64,000 bases of DNA, taken from Rhodobacter maris. GTDB taxonomy: Bacteria; Pseudomonadota; Alphaproteobacteria; Rhodobacterales; Rhodobacteraceae. The stretch is from contig NZ_OBMT01000007.1 of NCBI RefSeq assembly GCF_900217815.1, positions 102,120-166,119 of the forward strand, in the 5' to 3' direction. Numbering within the stretch: the stretch's first letter is position 1; each line of letters opens with the position of its first letter. Of this stretch, positions 17,105 through 25,090 are shown piece by piece. The translations under genes and the position numbers were made by a program. Below the pieces are notes generated by a model. It saw only the letters and a program-made list of their open reading frames with translations, was not told where the DNA came from and did no database searches.

Positions 17105-18244
17105 ATGACCCGCTACCAAAGTTTCACGCCCCGCACCGAGATCGTTTTCGGCGAAGGGCTGCTGGAGCGCCTCGAAGCCTACCGTGGCCAGCGCGTCGGC
17201 ATCGTGACCGATGAATTCATGGCTTGCTCCGGCCCGCTTGACCGGGTGATGGCCCATCTGGGGGGGTGCGAGGTCAAGGTCTTCGCTGAAGCCATTCCCG
17301 AACCGCCGCTGGCCACTGTCGCCGCCGGTGCGCGCCTCTTTGCCGACTTCCGCCCCGATGTGGTGCTCGCCCTTGGCGGAGGCTCGCCGATCGACGCGGC
17401 AAAGGCGATCCTCTCCGTGGTGCGCGGCATGGATACCTCGCGCCGGATCCGTCTCGTCGCGATCCCGACGACGAGCGGCACGGGCTCGGAAGTGACCTCC
17501 TTCGCGGTGATCTCCGACCCGGCCAACAATCGCAAGTTCCCGCTGATTTCCACCGATCTGATCCCGGATGTGGCGCTGCTCGACCCGGAATTCGTACGCA
17601 CGGCGCCCCCCAAGGTGACCGCCGATACCGGCATGGATGTGATCACCCATGCGATCGAGGCGGTGGTGGCGCGCAATGCCTCGAACTTCACCGATGCCTT
17701 TGCCGAAAAGGCGCTTGAGCTGGCCTTTGCGGCGCTGCCGAAAGCTTACGAGAACGGCAATGATCTGGCCGCCCGCGATGCGATGCATCAGGCTTCCTGC
17801 CTTGCCGGTCTCGCCTTCAGCGAGGCGGGGCTCGGCATCAACCACGGCCTCGCCCATGCGCTGGGCGGGCGGTTCCATCTGGTGCACGGGCGCCTCAATG
17901 CGGTGCTTTTGCCGCATGTGATCGCCTGGAATGCCGGGCTCGTCGATGACGCGCCGGGCTGCCGCGAAACGGCGGGGCGCTATGCCCGCATCGCGCTGCG
18001 CGTCGGGCTCGACGTACCCGGCACCCGCGCGGGCGTGATCGCGCTGATCCGTGCCATCGAAGCGTTCAACGAGCGCTTCGCCATCCCTTCCACGTTGCGT
18101 GGCCTTGGCCTCGACATCGGGGAATATCGTCGGGCGATCCCCGACCTTGCGGCAGCCGCAATGGCGGATGCCTGCACCGCGGGTAACCCGCGCCGGCCCT
18201 CGCTTGCGGAGCTTGAGCAGCTCCTCGACCGGGCCGGGGGCTGA
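17105..18244 (+). CDS. Iron-type alcohol dehydrogenase, PduQ-like
   Basis: Group III (iron-dependent) NAD(H) alcohol dehydrogenase of 379 residues. Nucleotide-binding GGGSPIDAAKA and PTTSGTGSEVTSFAVI, and metal-site DVITHAIEA and FSEAGLGINHGLAHALGG with the expected His and Asp residues, are all visible. In the pathway it reduces propionaldehyde to 1-propanol and regenerates NAD+ for the aldehyde dehydrogenase inside the compartment. Start chosen at 17105 because it gives the family N-terminus; the open frame continues upstream into the glycyl radical gene. No encapsulation helix is obvious at either end. Confidence 0.92.
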   Translation: MTRYQSFTPRTEIVFGEGLLERLEAYRGQRVGIVTDEFMACSGPLDRVMAHLGGCEVKVFAEAIPEPPLATVAAGARLFADFRPDVVLALGGGSPIDAAKAILSVVRGMDTSRRIRLVAIPTTSGTGSEVTSFAVISDPANNRKFPLISTDLIPDVALLDPEFVRTAPPKVTADTGMDVITHAIEAVVARNASNFTDAFAEKALELAFAALPKAYENGNDLAARDAMHQASCLAGLAFSEAGLGINHGLAHALGGRFHLVHGRLNAVLLPHVIAWNAGLVDDAPGCRETAGRYARIALRVGLDVPGTRAGVIALIRAIEAFNERFAIPSTLRGLGLDIGEYRRAIPDLAAAAMADACTAGNPRRPSLAELEQLLDRAGG

Positions 18245-18331
18245 GTGGGGAGGACGCGCCGACATCGCATCATGAACCATCTATCCCCAATGAAACCAAC
18301 GTTTTGCAGACCGGAAAGCAAGGAGTAAGTC

Positions 18332-18616
18332 ATGCAACAAGAAGCTCTCGGAATGGTCGAGACCAAAGGTCTGGTCGCCGCCATCGAAGCCGCCGACGCC
18401 ATGGTGAAATCGGCCAATGTGGCCATGGTCGGCTATGAAAAAATCGGGTCCGGCCTCGTCACCGTGATGGTGCGCGGCGATGTGGGTGCGGTGAAGGCCG
18501 CCACCGACGCCGGTGCCGTTGCCGCCGAAAAAGTGGGGTCGGTCGTTTCCGTCCACGTGATCCCGCGCCCCCACACCGAAGTGGAAAAAATCCTGCCGGC
18601 CGCGAAAGCCCTGTGA
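18332..18616 (+). CDS. BMC-H hexameric shell protein, PduA-like
   Basis: Single-domain microcompartment shell protein of 94 residues. The start [22 protein letters not shown] and the pore loop KIGSG (Lys37 to Gly41, including Ser40) match PduA, whose pore lets small polar substrates such as propanediol pass. A good AAGGAG ribosome site precedes the ATG. As the small canonical hexamer it is probably the major facet protein. It heads the shell gene cluster, with the trimer gene 27 bp downstream. Confidence 0.95.
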   Translation: MQQEALGMVETKGLVAAIEAADAMVKSANVAMVGYEKIGSGLVTVMVRGDVGAVKAATDAGAVAAEKVGSVVSVHVIPRPHTEVEKILPAAKAL

Positions 18617-18643
18617 GCCCGACCCTAGGAAGGAGGATCGACG

Positions 18644-19453
18644 ATGAAAGACGATCTTGTCGAAAAACTGATGGATGAGGTGATGCGGAAGATGAGCCCC
18701 GAGGCTCCCGCTGCGGCCCCCGTCGAAGCCGCCGCGCCCAAAGCCGCGCCGAAAAAAGCCTGCAACCTCACCGAATTCGTCGGCACTGCCATCGGCAACA
18801 CCGTCGGTCTGGTGATCGCCAATGTCGATCCGCTGCTGCATGAGCAGATGAAGATCGACAAGAAATACCGCTCGATCGGTATTGTCGGTGCGCGCACCGG
18901 GGCAGGCCCGCATATCTTTGCCGCCGATGAAGCGGTGAAGGCGACCAACAGCGAAGTGGTGCTGATCGAACTGCCGCGCGACACCGAAGGCGGTGCCGGC
19001 CACGGCTCGCTGATCCTGTTTGGCGCGGAAGATGTCTCGGATGCGCGCCGCGCCGTCGAGGTTACGCTCTCCGAGCTTAACCGCACCTTTGGCGACGTCT
19101 ACGGCAACTCGGCCGGTCACCTGGAATTCCAGTATACCGCCCGCGCGTCCTATGCGCTCAACAAGGCCTTCGGGGCGCCGCTTGGCCAGGCCTTCGGCAT
19201 CACCGTGGGTGCGCCTGCCGCGATTGGTGTGCTGATGGCCGATACCGCCGCGAAAGCCGCGACGGTCGTGCCGGTGGCCTATTCGTCCCCCGGCAACGGC
19301 GGCACCAGCTTCTCGAACGAGGTGATCTTGTGCTTCACCGGCGACTCCGGCGCCGTGCGGCAAGCGATCATTGCCGCGCGCGATGTCGGCAAGCAGGTGC
19401 TGTCCACGCTCGACGGGGCGGAACTGGTCTCCTCGACCACCCCCTACATCTGA
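18644..19453 (+). CDS. BMC-T trimeric shell protein, PduB-like
   Basis: Shell protein of 269 residues with two tandem BMC domains (about residues 45-150 and 155-265) after an Ala/Pro-rich N-terminal leader of the PduB kind. Motifs such as NLTEFVGTAIGNTVGLVIAN and the first-domain GIVGARTGAGPHIFAADEAV are family-typical, as is SFSNEVILCFTGDSGAVRQA in the second. Trimers form pseudo-hexagonal tiles with gated pores. It lies between two BMC-H genes. Confidence 0.93.
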   Translation: MKDDLVEKLMDEVMRKMSPEAPAAAPVEAAAPKAAPKKACNLTEFVGTAIGNTVGLVIANVDPLLHEQMKIDKKYRSIGIVGARTGAGPHIFAADEAVKATNSEVVLIELPRDTEGGAGHGSLILFGAEDVSDARRAVEVTLSELNRTFGDVYGNSAGHLEFQYTARASYALNKAFGAPLGQAFGITVGAPAAIGVLMADTAAKAATVVPVAYSSPGNGGTSFSNEVILCFTGDSGAVRQAIIAARDVGKQVLSTLDGAELVSSTTPYI

Positions 19454-19485
19454 GCCCCCACATCTGAGACTGAAAGGAAATCGTC

Positions 19486-20103
19486 ATGTCGGAACAAAGC
19501 CTTGGATTGATCGAGACGGCGGGTCTGGCGGCGGCTGTGACCGCGGCGGATGCGGCGGTCAAATCGGCCAATGTCACGCTTGTCGGCTATGAACTCACCA
19601 AGGGTGACGGCATGGCGGTGGTAAAACTGCGCGGCGATGTGGGGGCTGTGAAAGCCGCCATCGAGGCAGCGCAGGCGGCGGCGGGGCGCGTCGGACGGGT
19701 CGTGGCGACCCGGGTCATCGCACGCCCCGCCGACGGTCTCAAAGGGATCGTCGAGAGCCGCGAAACGATCGGGTGGGCCCGGAGCGGTGAAGGTTATCCC
19801 GCTGCCACAGCTCCGCACCCGGAGGCGCCCGCCGAGAAGGCGCCGAACCTGCCGGATGCGTCTTCCTCGGACGCATCCGGCACCCAGGCAACCGAGGAGG
19901 CGGCACCCGAGCCCGAACCCGAGCCGGCCGCACCCGAAGCCCCGGTTGACGGTGCGCCCGAACCGGCCGCCGTGGTCCTGGAAGACCCGGAACCGCAGCC
20001 CGAGGCTGAACCGGCCTCCGCATCTGCCCCGGCACCGAAATCCGCGCCCCAACCGAGCCCGCCGCGCCCGTCGCGGCCGGTCAAGGGACCGAAGAACCGT
20101 TGA
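19486..20103 (+). CDS. BMC-H shell protein with long acidic Pro/Ala tail, PduK-like
   Basis: Protein of 205 residues: an N-terminal BMC domain (about residues 1-90, [21 protein letters not shown]) followed by a roughly 110-residue low-complexity tail rich in Pro, Glu and Ala that turns basic at the very end ([12 protein letters not shown]). The pore loop is TKGDG rather than the KIGSG of the first hexamer. Extended shell proteins of this kind (PduK in Salmonella) have C-terminal extensions of unclear role. The tail has no cysteines, so unlike some PduK proteins it is unlikely to hold an Fe-S cluster. It may tether enzymes, the cell pole or other compartments. Confidence 0.9.
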   Translation: MSEQSLGLIETAGLAAAVTAADAAVKSANVTLVGYELTKGDGMAVVKLRGDVGAVKAAIEAAQAAAGRVGRVVATRVIARPADGLKGIVESRETIGWARSGEGYPAATAPHPEAPAEKAPNLPDASSSDASGTQATEEAAPEPEPEPAAPEAPVDGAPEPAAVVLEDPEPQPEAEPASASAPAPKSAPQPSPPRPSRPVKGPKNR

Positions 20104-20131
20104 TCCGTGCCGACCCTGAAGGACAAGTAGA

Positions 20132-20794
20132 ATGAACATCACCACCCCCCTGATCGAGCGCATCCTCGCCGAAGTTCTGGCCCAGGGGCAGGCCGCCGCG
20201 GCGACCCCCGTCGCGGCCGATCCGGCGCTGGTGCCGGTGGGGGTCTCGAACCGCCACATCCACCTGTCTCGCCCCGACATGGATATCCTGTTCGGGCCGG
20301 GCGCGAGCCTCACCCGGATGAAGGCGATGAAACAGCCCGGCCAATATGCCGCCGAGGAAACCGTGATCCTGCGCGGGCCGAAGGGCGAGATCGGCAAGGT
20401 CCGGGTGCTCGGCCCGCTCCGCAAGGAAACTCAGATCGAGGTCTCGGTCGCCGATGGTTTCGTGCTCGGCATCAAGCCGCCGATGCGGATGTCGGGCAAG
20501 CTTGAAGGCTCCGCGGGCCTCACCGTGGTTGGCCCGAAAGGCGCGGTGGTGAAAGACGCGGGCGTGATCGTTGCGCTGCGCCACATCCACATGGCGCCCG
20601 CCGATGCTTCCCGCCTTGGGCTGAAAAACGGCGACACGGTCGATGTGGACGTGACCGGCCCGCGCGGCGGCATCATGCGCAATGTGGCGATCCGTTCCGA
20701 CGAGGTCTCGGCCACCGAGATGCATATCGACGTTGAGGAAGCCAATGCCTTCGGGCTGAAAAACGATGCGCTCGTGCGCATCCTGAAGGCCTGA
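20132..20794 (+). CDS. pduL: Phosphate propanoyltransferase PduL
   Basis: Phosphotransacylase of 220 residues, PduL/PTAC type unrelated to Pta. The duplicated family motif appears as SNRHIHLSRPDM (about residues 34-45) and LRHIHMAPADASRLGL (about 150-165), supplying zinc-binding histidines. It converts propionyl-CoA plus phosphate to propionyl-phosphate and recycles CoA within the shell. The N-terminus (TPLIERILAEVLAQGQ) forms an amphipathic helix joined by an Ala-rich linker, typical of an encapsulation peptide. Confidence 0.95.
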   Translation: MNITTPLIERILAEVLAQGQAAAATPVAADPALVPVGVSNRHIHLSRPDMDILFGPGASLTRMKAMKQPGQYAAEETVILRGPKGEIGKVRVLGPLRKETQIEVSVADGFVLGIKPPMRMSGKLEGSAGLTVVGPKGAVVKDAGVIVALRHIHMAPADASRLGLKNGDTVDVDVTGPRGGIMRNVAIRSDEVSATEMHIDVEEANAFGLKNDALVRILKA

Positions 20795-20804
20795 GGAGAG
20801 CGCC

Positions 20805-21641
20805 ATGCCCGGCCCGGACGACATCCTGCGCGACTTCGGCGCCCTTCTGCGGGAGGGCGCGATCCTGCCCCGCGAAGAGCGCGCCGCGGGCCCGCTCCGG
20901 GTCGGCGTCGATCTGGGCACGGCAAACCTCGTGCTTGCCGTCACCGATGCGGCGAGCCGCCCGGTGGCGGGACTGACCGAACGCTCGGGCGGCATCCGCG
21001 ACGGGATCGTGGTCGATTACGCGGGCACGGTGCGTGCGGTGCGGCGAATGAAGGCGGAGCTTGAGGCGCGGCTGGGCGAGAAGCTCCTGCGCGCGGCGAC
21101 CGCCATTCCCCCCGGCATCCACCCGGGCGCCGCCAAGGCGATCGGCAATGTGATCGAGGCTGCCGATTTCGAGCTTGCCTGCATCGTCGATGAGCCCGTT
21201 GCCGCGGCGCGGGTGCTTGGCGTCACCGATGGCGCCGTGGTCGATGTGGGCGGCGGCACCACCGGCATTTCGGTGCTGCGCGGCGGCACGGTGCTCGCCT
21301 CGGTCGACGAGGCGACGGGCGGCACGCATATGACCCTGGTGCTCGCGGGCGCGCTCCGGCTCGATCTGGCCGCGGCCGAGGCGATGAAGCTCGACCCGGC
21401 GCAGGCGCGGGACGTGTTCGCGCTGGTGCGCCCGGTGGTCGACAAGATGGCCGCGATCGTTGCCGGGGTGGTGGACCGCTATCCGACACTCGACACCGTC
21501 CATGTTGTGGGCGGGGCCTGCAGCTTTGAGGAATTTGGCGCGGTGTTCGCGGCGCGGCTCGGGCGCAGGGTGATCAAGCCCGCCGAACCGCTGCTCGTGA
21601 CGCCGCTTGGTATCGCGCTTTTTGCCGGGGAGGGGCGGTGA
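20805..21641 (+). CDS. eutJ: EutJ-like actin-fold/Hsp70-like protein
   Basis: Protein of 278 residues with the ASKHA/EutJ fold: phosphate-1-like VGVDLGTANLVLAV (about residues 29-42), phosphate-2-like VVDVGGGTTGISVL and adenosine-like VHVVGGACSFEEFG. EutJ proteins are proposed chaperones of ethanolamine and glycyl-radical microcompartments, but the client is not known. It overlaps the next gene by 4 bp. Confidence 0.85.
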   Translation: MPGPDDILRDFGALLREGAILPREERAAGPLRVGVDLGTANLVLAVTDAASRPVAGLTERSGGIRDGIVVDYAGTVRAVRRMKAELEARLGEKLLRAATAIPPGIHPGAAKAIGNVIEAADFELACIVDEPVAAARVLGVTDGAVVDVGGGTTGISVLRGGTVLASVDEATGGTHMTLVLAGALRLDLAAAEAMKLDPAQARDVFALVRPVVDKMAAIVAGVVDRYPTLDTVHVVGGACSFEEFGAVFAARLGRRVIKPAEPLLVTPLGIALFAGEGR

Positions 21642-22342
21642 TGGATCTCGACCGCATCCTGATCGACGCGCTCTCGGACCGGATCGTGGCCGCGCTGAAG
21701 GCGCGTTCGCGCCGGGCGCTCGTCGTCTTTTCCGATACCGATCTGGGGCTTGAACCGGCGCTGGCCGGGCTCGAGACCCTCAGCGCGGCGGGCTGGACCG
21801 GCGACTGGCTCGCCGCGCCCGAGATGCGCGATGGGCTCGCGCCGCGGCTGCGGTTGCCCGAGGCGGAGGCCGCGCCGCGGCTCACGCGCTTTGGCCTTGT
21901 GCTGGTGCCTGCGCTGAGCCTTTCGACCGCGGCCAAACTCGCCACCGGCATTGCCGATGATCTGCCCTCGCGGGTGCTGGGCGAAGCGCTCGACCGCGGG
22001 CTGCGCGTGGTCGCGGCGCGCGATGGCGTCTGCCCGGCATCGCGCGAGCGCGCAGCGCGTGGGCTCACGCCCAAAAACGCCGCGCGCCGGGCGATGATGT
22101 CCGCCCATCTGGAGGAGATTGCGGCGCAGGGCGTGGAGTTGTGCTGGGCGACGCGGCTGGCCGCGACGGTTCAGGGCACGCCCGCCGCGATGGCGGCCCC
22201 GGCGCAGCAGACGGGCATTTTGGGCTGGCAGCAGGCGCGCGCCTGCCCCGGCCCCGAATTGCGGCTGGGCCGCGCGGTGCGGCTGACGCCGCTCGCCTCC
22301 GACATCCTGTCGGCGCGCGGCATCCGGCTGATCAGAGAGTGA
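21638..22342 (+). CDS. Microcompartment-associated flavoprotein-like protein
   Basis: Protein of 234 residues I can only place approximately. The central part (FGLVLVPALSLSTAAKLATGIADDLPSRV as successive short segments) resembles the flavoprotein (UbiX/Dfp-like) fold, and the C-terminus ends RLTPLASDILSARGIRL, a pattern seen near ends of several microcompartment proteins. The N-terminus (DLDRILIDALSDRIVAAL) is an amphipathic helix like the encapsulation helices of PduL here. A redox role, for example flavin-dependent electron supply to Fe-S proteins, is inference. It overlaps eutJ and is followed 10 bp later by the vertex protein. Confidence 0.6.
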   Translation: MMDLDRILIDALSDRIVAALKARSRRALVVFSDTDLGLEPALAGLETLSAAGWTGDWLAAPEMRDGLAPRLRLPEAEAAPRLTRFGLVLVPALSLSTAAKLATGIADDLPSRVLGEALDRGLRVVAARDGVCPASRERAARGLTPKNAARRAMMSAHLEEIAAQGVELCWATRLAATVQGTPAAMAAPAQQTGILGWQQARACPGPELRLGRAVRLTPLASDILSARGIRLIRE

Positions 22343-22351
22343 GGAGCGATC

Positions 22352-22633
22352 ATGTATCTGGCTAAAGTCATCGGACGGGTCGTCGCCACCACCAAGGACC
22401 AGAGCCTTGCGGGCGCGAAACTCCTGATCGTGTGCCGCCTCGACGCGCGGCTTGCGCCCTATGACGATACCGAGGTGGCGGTCGATACCGTTGGCGCGGG
22501 CGATGGCGAAACGGTGATCATCACCACGGGCTCGGCGGGGCGCTTTGCCGGCACCTTCGATCACTCCGTGGTCGACGCCTCGATCGTCGGCATTGTCGAT
22601 ACGGTCGAATGCCGGCCGGAAGTCGGGGTCTGA
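22352..22633 (+). CDS. BMC-P pentameric vertex protein, EutN/CcmL family
   Basis: Shell vertex protein of 93 residues. The N-terminus MYLAKVIGRVVATTKDQSL and the later DTVGAGDGETVIITTGSAGRF region (in two parts) are diagnostic of EutN/CcmL/PduN. Pentamers cap the twelve vertices of the polyhedral shell; one copy per locus is normal. It lies between two candidate lumen proteins. Confidence 0.95.
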   Translation: MYLAKVIGRVVATTKDQSLAGAKLLIVCRLDARLAPYDDTEVAVDTVGAGDGETVIITTGSAGRFAGTFDHSVVDASIVGIVDTVECRPEVGV

Positions 22634-22636
22634 GCC

Positions 22637-23110
22637 ATGGCGCTGATCGACCGCATTCTTGCTACCGAACTGGCCACGCGCCGCCCGCTCGTGCTGTTCG
22701 ACGCCTGCCGGATCGCTGCGCGCGCCGAACTTGAGGCGCGGCATATGGGTGTTCCGGTCTGCGTGGCGCTGTGCGACGGGGCCGGCGAGGCGCTTCTCTT
22801 CCATCGGATGGAAGGCGCGCTGCCCGCCTCGAGCGTGCTCGCGCCCGCCAAGGCGCGCACCGCGGCGCGCTACCGGATGGGCACGGACGAACTTGGCCTT
22901 CTGTGTGCCCCGGGCGGGATGCTCGAAGGCCTCGGCGCGGCGGAAAGCGGGCTCGTGCTTTTTGGTGGCGGCCTGCCGATCCGGGCGGGTGCGGCGGTGC
23001 TTGGCGCCATCGGGATCAGCGGCGGCAGCGTCGCGGAAGACATGCAGATCGCCCGTGCGGCGATCGCAGGACATTGGGGCGCGGCCCTCGAGAAAGGACA
23101 AGGAAGATGA
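22637..23110 (+). CDS. GlcG/HbpS-family protein, PduO C-terminal-domain-like
   Basis: Protein of 157 residues of the GlcG/HbpS family (also the C-terminal domain of PduO), members of which bind heme or cobalamin. Recognisable parts are MGVPVCVALCDGAGEALLFHRM, the KARTAARYRMGT stretch and GGGLPIRAGAAVLGAIGISGG. There is no adenosyltransferase domain, consistent with a B12-independent pathway. The N-terminus (LIDRILATELATR) is again a short amphipathic helix, so it may be lumenal. It overlaps the aldehyde dehydrogenase start by 4 bp. Confidence 0.8.
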   Translation: MALIDRILATELATRRPLVLFDACRIAARAELEARHMGVPVCVALCDGAGEALLFHRMEGALPASSVLAPAKARTAARYRMGTDELGLLCAPGGMLEGLGAAESGLVLFGGGLPIRAGAAVLGAIGISGGSVAEDMQIARAAIAGHWGAALEKGQGR

Positions 23111-24708
23111 AAGACAGCGATATCGAAGACGCCGTGGCCCGCGTGCTGAGCGGCTATACCGGGGCGGCCGCGCCCGCCCCCGGTGCCTCCTCTCCGACGG
23201 CCCCCTCTCACAAACCCTCGATCGAAGGCTGCGTCTGGGAAGCGACGAAACCGGCCGATCCGATGGATGACATCATCGGCGGCATCCTCACCCGGGCGCT
23301 GAGCGAGCGCAACTGCTCCTGCTGCAAGACCGGCGATTGCAAGGGCGCTACCGGTTGCCTCTCGATCTCGGACGCCGAGGCGGTGGAGCTGGGCGACGGC
23401 ATTTTCGAAACGATGGACGCGGCGATCAACGCCGCTGCCGAGGCGCAGAAGAAATACCTGTTCTGCTCGATGGCGGACCGCAAGCGCTTTGTGGACGGTA
23501 TCCGGAGCATTTTCACCGACCCGGCGATCCTTGAGCGGATCTCGCGCCTCACCGTCGAGCAAACGGGCATGGGCAATGTCGAGCACAAGATCATCAAGAA
23601 CCGGCTTGCGGCCGAAAACAGCCCCGGCATCGAGGATCTGGTGACCGAAGCGCAAAGCGGCGATGACGGGCTCACCCTCGTGGAACTCTCGCCCTATGGC
23701 GTGATCGGCGCGATCACTCCGACGACCAACCCGACCGAAACGATCATCTGCAACGGCATCGGCATGCTTGCGGCCGGCAATGCGGCGGTGTTCAGCCCGC
23801 ATCCGCGCGCCCGCGGCGTCTCGCTCCTCGCGATCAAACTGATCAACCGCAAGCTGGCCGCGCTTGGCGCGCCCGCGAACCTTGTGGTCACGGTGCAGGC
23901 GCCCTCGATCGAGAACACCAATGCGATGATGGCGCATCCCAAGGTGCGGATGCTCGTGGCCACCGGCGGCCCGGCGATTGTGCGCACGGTGATGTCCACC
24001 GGCAAGAAAGCCATCGGGGCGGGCGCGGGCAACCCGCCGGTGGTGGTCGATGAGACCGCCGACATCCCGAAAGCGGCGCTCGACATCGTCAATGGCGCAA
24101 GCTTTGATCACAACATGCCCTGCATCGCCGAGAAGGAAGCGATCGTCGTCACCCAGGTGGCGGATTTCCTGATCTCCGAGATGTGCCGCAATGGCGCTTA
24201 TCTGGTGAAAGACCCCGCGGTGATCGCCAAGCTTGAGGCGCGGGTTCTGACCGAGAAGGGCGGGCCGAAAACCGATTGCGTCGGCAAGAGCGCGGTCTGG
24301 CTGCTCGATCAGGTCGGCGTCAAGGTCGGCCCCGAAGTGCGGCTGGTGCTGATGGAAGCCACGAAGGATCACCCCTTCGTGCAGGAAGAGCTGATGATGC
24401 CGATCCTGCCGCTCGTGCGCGTGCCCGATGTCGACGAGGCCATTGATCTGGCTGTCGATCTTGAGCATGGCAACCGCCATACCGCGATCATGCACTCCAC
24501 CAATGTGCGCAAGCTCACGAAGATGGCGAAGCTGATCCAGACCACGATCTTCGTGAAGAACGGCCCCTCCTACGCGGGCATTGGCGTGGGCGGCGAGGGC
24601 TATACCACCTTCACTATCGCCGGGCCGACCGGCGAGGGGCTCACCTCGGCGCGCTCCTTCGCGCGTCGCCGCAAATGCGTGATGGTCGAAGCGCTCAACG
24701 TGCGCTGA
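23107..24708 (+). CDS. pduP: CoA-acylating propionaldehyde dehydrogenase, PduP-like
   Basis: Aldehyde dehydrogenase of 533 residues oxidising propionaldehyde with NAD+ and CoA to propionyl-CoA. The catalytic cysteine is Cys339 (HNMPCIAEKE); TPTTNPTET and GPTGEGLTSARSF are typical of the PduP/EutE group. Residues 1-16 (DIEDAVARVLSGYTG) form an encapsulation helix, followed by an Ala/Pro linker. Between this and the catalytic fold is a cysteine cluster, Cys70, 72, 73, 78 and 84, that simple PduP proteins lack to my knowledge. Start at 23107 is fixed by a GGAAG site and the overlap with the previous gene. Confidence 0.94.
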   Translation: MKDSDIEDAVARVLSGYTGAAAPAPGASSPTAPSHKPSIEGCVWEATKPADPMDDIIGGILTRALSERNCSCCKTGDCKGATGCLSISDAEAVELGDGIFETMDAAINAAAEAQKKYLFCSMADRKRFVDGIRSIFTDPAILERISRLTVEQTGMGNVEHKIIKNRLAAENSPGIEDLVTEAQSGDDGLTLVELSPYGVIGAITPTTNPTETIICNGIGMLAAGNAAVFSPHPRARGVSLLAIKLINRKLAALGAPANLVVTVQAPSIENTNAMMAHPKVRMLVATGGPAIVRTVMSTGKKAIGAGAGNPPVVVDETADIPKAALDIVNGASFDHNMPCIAEKEAIVVTQVADFLISEMCRNGAYLVKDPAVIAKLEARVLTEKGGPKTDCVGKSAVWLLDQVGVKVGPEVRLVLMEATKDHPFVQEELMMPILPLVRVPDVDEAIDLAVDLEHGNRHTAIMHSTNVRKLTKMAKLIQTTIFVKNGPSYAGIGVGGEGYTTFTIAGPTGEGLTSARSFARRRKCVMVEALNVR

Positions 24709-24733
24709 GGCCCCCAGTTCGAGGATACTCCCC

Positions 24734-25036
24734 ATGCAGATCCGCATCATCAACGCCCCGCAGGAAAACCTGTTCGACATGCTGGCGCGCCGCGTCGCGC
24801 CGCATGTGCGCAAATGGGTGGAAGAGAACCCTGTCTCGTCGATCGGGTTTCTGCAGGTGAGTATCCCCGACATGTTCTATTTCGCCGATATCGCCGGCAA
24901 GGCGGCGAATGTGCTGACGGTGGAACTGTTCGGCACCTGCCCGCAGACCACCACCACCCTCGCCGTGCTGGGCGAGACCTCGGCCGTGCGCGCCGCGATC
25001 TCTGCCATCGAAGCGGCCAATGGCCCCGGTTTCTGA
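24734..25036 (+). CDS. grpU: GrpU-like BMC shell protein with Fe-S pore motif
   Basis: Small BMC-domain protein of 100 residues. It does not resemble the PduA-like hexamers but matches GrpU of glycyl radical propanediol loci: the motif FGTCPQ with Cys69 is the one known to place a [4Fe-4S] cluster in the hexamer pore. It sits between the aldehyde dehydrogenase and activase genes. The cluster could move electrons across the shell or supply/repair Fe-S centres inside. The identification rests on the motif and context, not on a search. Confidence 0.82.
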   Translation: MQIRIINAPQENLFDMLARRVAPHVRKWVEENPVSSIGFLQVSIPDMFYFADIAGKAANVLTVELFGTCPQTTTTLAVLGETSAVRAAISAIEAANGPGF

Positions 25037-25090
25037 GCCACCGCACCGCGGCAGCCAGACTTAAGGCCCGACTTAAGGAAGGAATCCCCC

